This document shows positions 24,752 to 33,700 of a DNA stretch of 64,000 bases, in pieces (positions within the stretch are counted from its first letter, which is position 1; each line of letters opens with the position of its first letter). The position numbers and the translations under genes are program-made. Source of the stretch: Desulfatibacillum aliphaticivorans DSM 15576. GTDB lineage: Bacteria; Desulfobacterota; Desulfobacteria; Desulfobacterales; Desulfatibacillaceae. Where the stretch lies: the NCBI RefSeq assembly GCF_000429905.1, contig NZ_AUCT01000012.1:62001-126000 (forward strand), given 5' to 3'. Under the pieces are notes generated by a model. It was not told the origin of the DNA and made no database searches. It was given only the letters and a program-made list of their open reading frames with translations.

Positions 24752-27700
24752 ATGTGCACATACATCCGTAAATCTAGTCATTTCGGCAATATTCGTCACG
24801 CAATGCTGCTGCTGTTAACAGTGGTGTTGGTAGCAGTTTTTGCGCCCGGCAGCGCCATGGCAACGGCGACAAATTATTATGTGGACCCCAACGCCTCCAC
24901 GGACGGCGACGGCGCCATGGCCACGCCGTGGAACAGCCTGCATACGGCGGTCACATGGTTAAACGCCAACGGATCGGGCGAAATTGTCTTGAACCTGCTT
25001 GCCGGCGTATACTCTACCGATGACGGGCATGAGCCGGACACGGTCCTTACGGTTGAAGACAACGGAGGCGCCATCACCAGCCTGCACATATTGGGCGACG
25101 ACCCTTCCACGACCCTGTTTGAGGGCTATTACGGCAGCACATGGCTGGATGCAATCATCGTTACGGGCGATAACATCACGGTGGAAGCCTTGGGCATAGC
25201 GGGTTATGCCTCCGGCCGGGGCGTTTACTTCAACGGCGCCGATAACGGAAGCGTTGTCAACTGCGCATTCACAAACAACCTCGTGGGCGTGGAGTTTTCC
25301 GGCTGCACCAACGGCTCCGTGACCGGCGACTGCGTCATGGCCTTTAACACCTCCGCGGGCGTCATCCTGAACGAATCCACCTATTGTGAAATATATGGAA
25401 ACGCCTCATCCGGCGGCATCAATAACAACGGGAACGGCATGAGCCCCTATGGCATAAAAATCACTGGAGCCAGCGGCGGCGGCCATTCCATCCACGACAA
25501 CTGGATTCCCGCGGGGGGGGACGGCTATCAGATACATCAGATATACATTCAGGGGTCTACCATCCAGGATCACATTTATAGTAACATCATCCAGGATTCC
25601 TATTCATTGGACACTTACGGCGTAACCATAGTGGACGCCAGCCCGGCTATTTACAGGAACATCATCAAGGGCTGTTACTACGGCGTCTCCTGCGGCGCCA
25701 GCGCAGCGGGCATGGCAGCCTCCCCCACCATCACCAACAACCTCATATACGCCCAATCTTCAACGGACATGCATTCCGGCATCTATTTCAATGGGGAGAA
25801 CGGCGGGACCCTCAACCCGGTCATCTACCACAACACCATCGCCACGGGCTCCGGCAGCGGCGTTGAGTTTTCGAATTTCGCGGGAACCGCCGACGTCCAA
25901 TATAATATTTTGGCCTATTTCTCCAGTTATTATGGAATTGTCCTGAACTCCGGGCCGGGAACCATATACGCCGATTATAATATCACATACGAAGTCTACA
26001 ACAGTTTTTACGGCTTCATCGAACAAACCAATAACATGTACGGCTATCCTTCCTTTAAGAACTACGGGGGAGAAGATTTCAGCCTGTCAAGCGGTTCGCC
26101 CTGCATTGACTTCATCCCGGCGGGCAGCGGCGACCCGGTAAACGAGGATATTGAAGGAACCGCAAGGCCCGTGGACGCAGGATTTGATGTTGGCGCGTAC
26201 GAATACGTCACTCCGCCCCCCACCAAATTATATGTAGCTCCTTATGTGCCTGAGGGAGGCGACGGATCCGAAGCGAATCCCTGGAACACCCTGTACACGG
26301 CTCTTACCGAAATAAACACAAACAGCAGCATTTCGGGATCGGTGGAGTTGCATTTAGAGGCGGGCGCTTACACAGTGACGGGCAACGGAGGAATCGAGCC
26401 CGATGATGGACATTATGTTTCCGGCGGGTACTTCGACGACCTGACAATTATTGGCGCAGGTCCGGACTCCACGCTCATTTCCGGTGTGGGGGCCGGCTAC
26501 TGGACCAATGGCATCCAAATTCAGACGTCAAACGTGACGGTTAAAAACCTCACGGTCGAAAATTTCTCCGGCGCCGGCCTTAAGTTCGAAAGCGCCTATT
26601 ACGGCGGCGTGAAATCCTGCGCCCTGAAAGATAACGCTTACGGCGTTGAAATTTCCGGCGGGCAGGACCATTGGGTCCACGACTGCGACATATACAACAA
26701 CAGCCTGTACGGCGTTTATCTGCATGATTCGGGTTTGGTGGACATTAACCAAAACCGCATTTACGACAACGGCGGATTGGCCGTGGCCCCCGGATTCGGC
26801 GTTTATATCGGAAGCGCCATGTACGGGGAGTACACAATTGCACAGAATAAAATCTACTATACAGGCGGCGCTACTTATCAACAGCTTACGGGTATTTACG
26901 TCGGCAACGCTTCCTATAACGACGTCATCGTTCAGAATGTAATCACCTCTACAGTCGAGACAGCCAGCACGGTGGGGATAAGCGTTCAGGACTGCAGCCC
27001 CGAGGTGGACGGCAACCAAATTTTCGACTGCACCACGGGCATCTCGGTGGATCAGGCGCAGGGCGGAGTTGCCAGCCCTCAAATCACGAACAATATCATT
27101 GCGGAGTTAAACAGCGGGACCTACGCCCTGGAGAATGGAGTCTCGCTAACGGGGAACGGATTGGCCTCCTTCGCCCCCGCAATCTATCACAACACACTTT
27201 ACGGTGGATCGGGCGACGGCATCCAGGCCGCGAGCTTGTACAGCGACGTTGTGGAGTTTAATTTCAACATCATCCAAGGCTTTGACGGATACGGCATAAA
27301 CGTGCTCACTTGCAACTCTTGCGCCGCCTATGCGGATTACAACGTCCTTTCCGATAACGGAAGCGGCCAGTTGAACCAGGTCACGGACATGGGCGCCAAT
27401 ATTTCGGACGTACAGCCCTTTTGGAACCGGGGAAACGGCGACTTTCGCCTGGCCTCCGGCGCCACGGCCATAGACGCCATTCCGGCGGCCATTACGGACA
27501 CAGTCACCATAGACGCCCGCAACCTGAGCCGCCCCCAAAACATAGACTGGGACATGGGCGCCTATGAGATGGACCAGACCAATCCGGCCAATCCCATTCT
27601 GGATGAAAGCGATCCTGCTCCCGGCATCTGCACCGTTGATTCATCTGTGGTCATCAGTTGGACATTAGGAATGGACAATGAATCCGGCATCGCTGGATAC

Positions 27701-30700
27701 TACTGGATATTAGACTCCGTCCCCGACACGGACCCCACAACCGGATCGCCCTTTTTTACGGAAAATCCGCCTAACGCCATTACGCTCAATTCCGGGGACA
27801 ATTATTTGCACATTATTGCGGAAGACGTGGACGGCAACCTTGCAGCTTCGGCCCTGCACTATGGATCCTGGAATTACGATACGACCCCGCCTGACAACCC
27901 GGTGCTGTTGACCACATCGGTTGTAACCAATACCTGCACACAGGATACAAGCACCTCCCTGTCCTGGTACGTCAACGTGGACGACTGCGGCATGTACGGA
28001 TTCTTCTACTATGTGGACTCCGACCCCACTGGCAGCGTCACCACATCCGACACCTTCTCGGCCTCGCCGCCCACATCCATTACCCTGAGTAAAGGCGCCA
28101 ACTATTTGCATATCCGGGCCAAGGACAACAGCCACCTGCTGGCGGACGAAACCCTGACCATCGGCCCCTGGTACGTGGACGACGAACTGCCGGTCAATCC
28201 GGTTCTGAACAATTTTACGGTTATCACCAATACGTGCGTGACGGACACCAACGTGTATTTTAATTGGCAGACTTCGGGCTCCGACGATTGCGGAACCGTG
28301 GAATACGTCTATGTTATGGACTCGAGCCCGAATACGGATCCGGAACTTTCCGGGACGGCGACCCAAAGTTCAGCCCTGCCCGTCGTTTACACCCTGTCCA
28401 CGGGAACCAATTACTTCCATTTGGTAACCAAGGACGACTTCAACTCCGCTTCGGAGATTTTGCATTTCGGCCCGTGGCTCAAAGACACGAATCGGCCAAG
28501 CAACCCAACTCTGGACTCCACAACTGTCAACGTAGGAGAATGCACGAATGCAACATACACGGATCTGACCTGGACGCCCGGCGCAGACGATTGCGGCCTG
28601 GACGGATACTATTGGGTGCATGACAGCTCCCCCAGCACGGACCCGGCCTCTGGCGGAAATTACGGCTCGTTGCCTGCGGACATCACCTTTACGACGGGAG
28701 ACAACTACCTGCATGTCCAGGCCATGGACGAGGCGGGGCAACTTGCCTTGTCAGTCCTCCATATCGGCCCCTGGAGAAAAGACGACGCTTTGCCTGTCAA
28801 TCCCGTTTTGACGGCGACATCCGTCGCCTCGGGCGCGTGTACAACGGCTGCATCAACCTCCCTAACCTGGACCGCCGGTTCGGACGATTGCGCTCTGGAA
28901 GGATATTACGTCCTGATCAATAACGAGCCTTCCACGGATCCTGAAATGTACGGAACGCTGGTAGGCGCCCTGCCTGAAACGCTAACCATCAATCCAGGTG
29001 TGGATACCTATCTCCATGTGATCGCCAAGGACGAAGCAGGAAACAGTTCGGGCCTGCCCCAGCATTACGGCCCCTGGAAAGGCGACGGCGAACTCCCCGT
29101 TAATCCGATACTGGACAGCGCAAGCGTGTCCACGGGAACCTGTACGGTGGAAACAATGACCTACCTGACCTGGACGCCCGGCTCGGACGACTGCGAAATC
29201 AACGGTTACTATTGGATCGTGGATTCCGCGGCTGACTCTGATCCTAAAAACCAAGGGAACTTCGGCGCCTTGCCTTCGGACATCTCCTTCTCAGCAGGGG
29301 ATAACTATCTCCACGTTCAGGCGCAGGATAGCGCAGGCCAGCTTGCCGACGCGATTCTGCACATCGGCCCCTGGAAAATGGATGATGCGCCTCCTACCAA
29401 CCCAGCCATGTTAAGCTGCTGTCAGCCCATAAGCACATGCCTGGACAGCACGTACATCACCATCACCTGGAACGCAGGAACGGACGATTGCGGCATCGAC
29501 GGGTATTATTGGTATGTGGACCAAATATCCGACACCGACCCAACCATTGATGGAACTTATGGCGCCCTGCCCGCCAGCTTTAACATGAGCGTCGGCGACA
29601 ACTACATGCATGTAATCGCCATGGACTCCGCAGGCCGGCTTGCAACGGAAGTCCTGCATTTGGGTCCCTGGCAGCGCGACGGCGCTCTTCCGGTTAACCC
29701 GACTTTGGCAGGCGCTTCCGTGCTTACGGGCTCCTGCGTGCTGGATGACGGAACCTATTTGTCCTGGAATGAAGGGTCGGACGACTGCGGTCTGGCCGGC
29801 TACTACTACATTGTGGACTCCGCAACAGCCACAGATCCAAGCTCCGAAGGAGATTTCGGCGCCCTGCCCACGGAGCTTACATTCAGCGACGGAGACAATT
29901 GGCTGCATGTGTTGGCAAAAGACGAGGCCGGAAAAACCGCTTCGGAAATCCTCCACATCGGCCCATGGCGCAAAGACGTCTCCCTGCCTGTCAATCCCCT
30001 TTTGACCGGAACAACGGTCCCAACAAGCACCTGCACCCTGGCGTCGGCGACGAACCTTACCTGGACCCCGGGCTCGGACGACTGCGACCTGGATGGCTAC
30101 TGGTACATAATTGACTCCAACCCTGTCGCGGATCCTTCTATTGGAGGCGTTTTTACGGATGCGCTTCCCGAATCCATAGCCCTGCCTGAAGGCCAAACCT
30201 ACCTGCATGTTCTGGCGCAGGACAGCCTGGGGCAAACCCCGGTCGATCCGCTCCACATCGGTCCCTGGACTGTTGACGCGGCCCTGCCGACCAACCCGGT
30301 TCTGGATTCCACCACCGTGACCACAGGAACATGCACCACCAGTTCTTTAACCGCCTTGACCTGGACCCCGGGCGATGACGACTGCTCCTTGCATGGCTAC
30401 TACCATAAGATAGACTCGAGCCCCGACTCCGATCCCTACGCAGATGGAGTCTTTATTACCGAATTGCCCGCCAATATCGGCTTTTCCAACGGCGACAATT
30501 ATTACCACATCGTGGCCGTGGACAGCCTGGGACAGCTTGCGGAGGAAACGCTCCACATCGGCCCCTGGAAAAAGGACGGCGCCCTGCCCTTAAACCCGGA
30601 ACTGACATCCCTGGACGTCGTGACCGGAACTTGCACTCCGGAAACCAGCGTCAACCTGTTGTGGAACATGGGGTCGGACGACTGCGCAATTGACGGGTAC

Positions 30701-33700
30701 TATTATATAATGGACGACATAGCCGACACGGACCCCTCTTCGGATGGAACCTTTGATGCTGCACCGCCGAGCAACATTTCCTTGATGCCGGGTTACAATT
30801 ATCTCCACATTCGAACCCTGGACGAAGCCGGACAGCTTGCCGCCGACACGCTCCACATCGGCCCCTGGAGAATGGACGACGCTCCGCCCACACTCCCGAC
30901 GCTGTATAGCAACAGCGTGCTCACCGGGGTGTGCCTCCTTGACGACAGCGTCACCCTGGGTTGGACCGACGGCTGGGACGACTGCGATCTGAACGGATAC
31001 TACTGGATCCATAACGGCGCACCGGACACCGATCCCAGCATCAGTGGAAATTACGGCGGCTTGCCGACGGAAATGGCCCTGGAGTCCGGAGACAACTACC
31101 TCCACGTCAGGTCCAAGGACTCAGTGGGCCGGTTGTCTGACAACATCATGCATGTAGGCCCCTGGAAAAGAGACGTCAACCTGCCGGAGAACCCGGAGTT
31201 GATCGGATCGGACGTCGTCACGGGCGCGTGCACCAATGCAGCCAGCACAGCCCTGACCTGGACGCCAGGCACGGACGAGTGTAAACTGGACGGGTACTAC
31301 TGGCTGGTGACCAATTCTCCCTTAACCGCCGCGACTAGCGGCGACTACGGAGATTTGCCGGAAACCATCACCTTGTCCACGGGCGACAACTACCTGCATG
31401 TGCGCGCCAGGGACGAGTCCGGACAACTGGCCGGCTCGACCGCCCATTTCGGCCCCTGGCGCCGGGATGATGCGCCGCCTGAAAATCCCAGGTTCCTGTC
31501 CTCCTCCGTGACGACAAATACATGCACCGTCAACGGAATCATAGCCATCGGCTGGGCCGCGGGCTCGGACGATTGCGAGTTGGCCGGGTACTATTGGATA
31601 GTGGACGCCGCCCCGGGCACCGATCCTTTGGCCTACGGGACAATGACGGAAACGCCCCCGGTCTCCACCCCCATTGTGGAAGGCGACAACTACCTGCATT
31701 TGATCGCAGTGGACACACTTGGGAACACGGCTTCCCAAACCATGCACATCGGCCCCTGGCGCAGAGACCTCACACCGCCCGCAAACCCAATCCTGGGCGC
31801 CACCTCCGTGGTCACGGACACCTGCACCAGCGACGCGGAAACCACACTCACCTGGACCTATGGTTCGGACAACTGCAGCGATGTGACCTATGCATGGATT
31901 GTGGACGAAAACGCATCCACCAATCCTTTGGATGGAACGCCGGAAATTGATTCTAATCCTCCGGGCAACATCCTGTTCGACTACAATACCAATTACTTAC
32001 ATATCGTAGCTGTGGACGAGGCGGGCAACGCCGCTGATACGGTCCTTCACTACGGCCCCTGGACCAAGTGCGACTCCGTAACAGGGCCGGACGTCACAAA
32101 CTGGAGCCTGAATCCCTTTGGCGCCGGGTTTGTCCTGGAAGACCCCAACGGCGTGGACTTGTCCAGCCTGCAGGTGGTCCTGGACGTCCAGGGAGGCTAT
32201 CAGACGGACATCACCAGCCAGTTGAATTTGAACTACAGCGATACGACGTACGTCACTGTAACTTATGAACGAACTAAGCCTTTTGTCGCAGGCTCCGTAA
32301 TCACGACGACGGTCTACGTGGATGACGACCTTGGCAACCCCACAGATCCAAATCCCTTTGTTCTCTCCGGGACCATCCGGGACGCCATGACTCATGAATT
32401 GTACACAGGGGACTCCATCCAGGACGCATTGGACGTGGCCATTCCCGGCGATACCGTGCATTTAAACGCCGGAGAGTACACTATTTCGGGAAGCAACCTT
32501 CTCATCGGCTCCCGGCATTACGGAATCACCCTTATGGGCGATGGGCACGAGGACTCCATTATCGACTGCGGAGCCTACGGCATCGTCATGGACGGGGTTG
32601 CGGATTTCACCCTCAAGGGCCTTTCCATTGGAACGACCGAGGATCAGACCCTGTTGTTCCTGCAAGGCTCCAGTGAAAACGTGCTGATCGAAGGCAACGT
32701 CTTCGGCGTGACGCACGAGGCAAGGACTCCCCTGCTGCGGATCGGGGCGTCGGGTTCGGGCAACCGGATCGTCAATAACATAATGACCAGCGCTTATAAC
32801 GCCGGTACGGGCGTTTATGTTGACGGCTCCATCACAGAGCTTGAAATCGTCAACAACACCATGGTTGACCTCATTAACGGCATTGATTGCATTGACAGCG
32901 CCAGCCCGCTGATTGCTTTCAACATCATCGCCTTCAACTCCGAAGGCATCTATGCGGACAACACCTTTGACGTGCATTATAACTGCGTATACGGAAACGG
33001 CGCCAACTACGACTCCACCATCACGCACGCCACGGACATCAACGAAGATCCCTTGTTTGTGGACGCCGCCGGCAAGGACTTCCATTTGCAGGAAATCTCT
33101 CCCTGCGTGGACGCCCTGGAGAGTTCCGCAGCTGCAACCGCCGGCACGGAGTTTCCGGCGACAGACCTGGACGGCGCCTTGAGGCCTGACGGTTCCAAAT
33201 ACGATATTGGCTGTTATGAAACATGGTTCTATGATGAAAACAGCCCCTACATCGAATCCTGGAGTTATGACGCCAACCTGCCAGGAGGCGAATTCGGATT
33301 CACCATAGGCGATGACTTTGGCGTGGATTCCAGTTCCGTAATCCTGACCATGACATCTGACCAGACGACCTATCCTCTGGTCATCACCAATACCCTGGTG
33401 GTGGACGACTCGGATTTGACCAGCGTGATCTTCAGCTACACCCCGGAAGCTCCCTGGCCGGCCAACGCCGTGGTGACGGCCACGGCGGTCTTCCAGGATT
33501 TTGCAGGCAACATGGGCGGAGAGAGCGTCACCTACACTGTCCGCGACAATGTAGTCAACCATGTGTACGCCGGCGAATCCATCCAGGACGCCCTGGACGC
33601 CTTGACCGCCGGCGACTCCCTGCTGGTGCATGCAGGAACCTTCACCCTCACAGACAGCCTGATGATTGAAGAGCGCCACAGCGGAATTCGCATCAGCGGC

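Noticed and set aside
24528..24761. 77-residue minus-strand frame overlapping the giant gene's start
   Set aside because: No ribosome site or family resemblance, and it would cover the leader of the giant gene.
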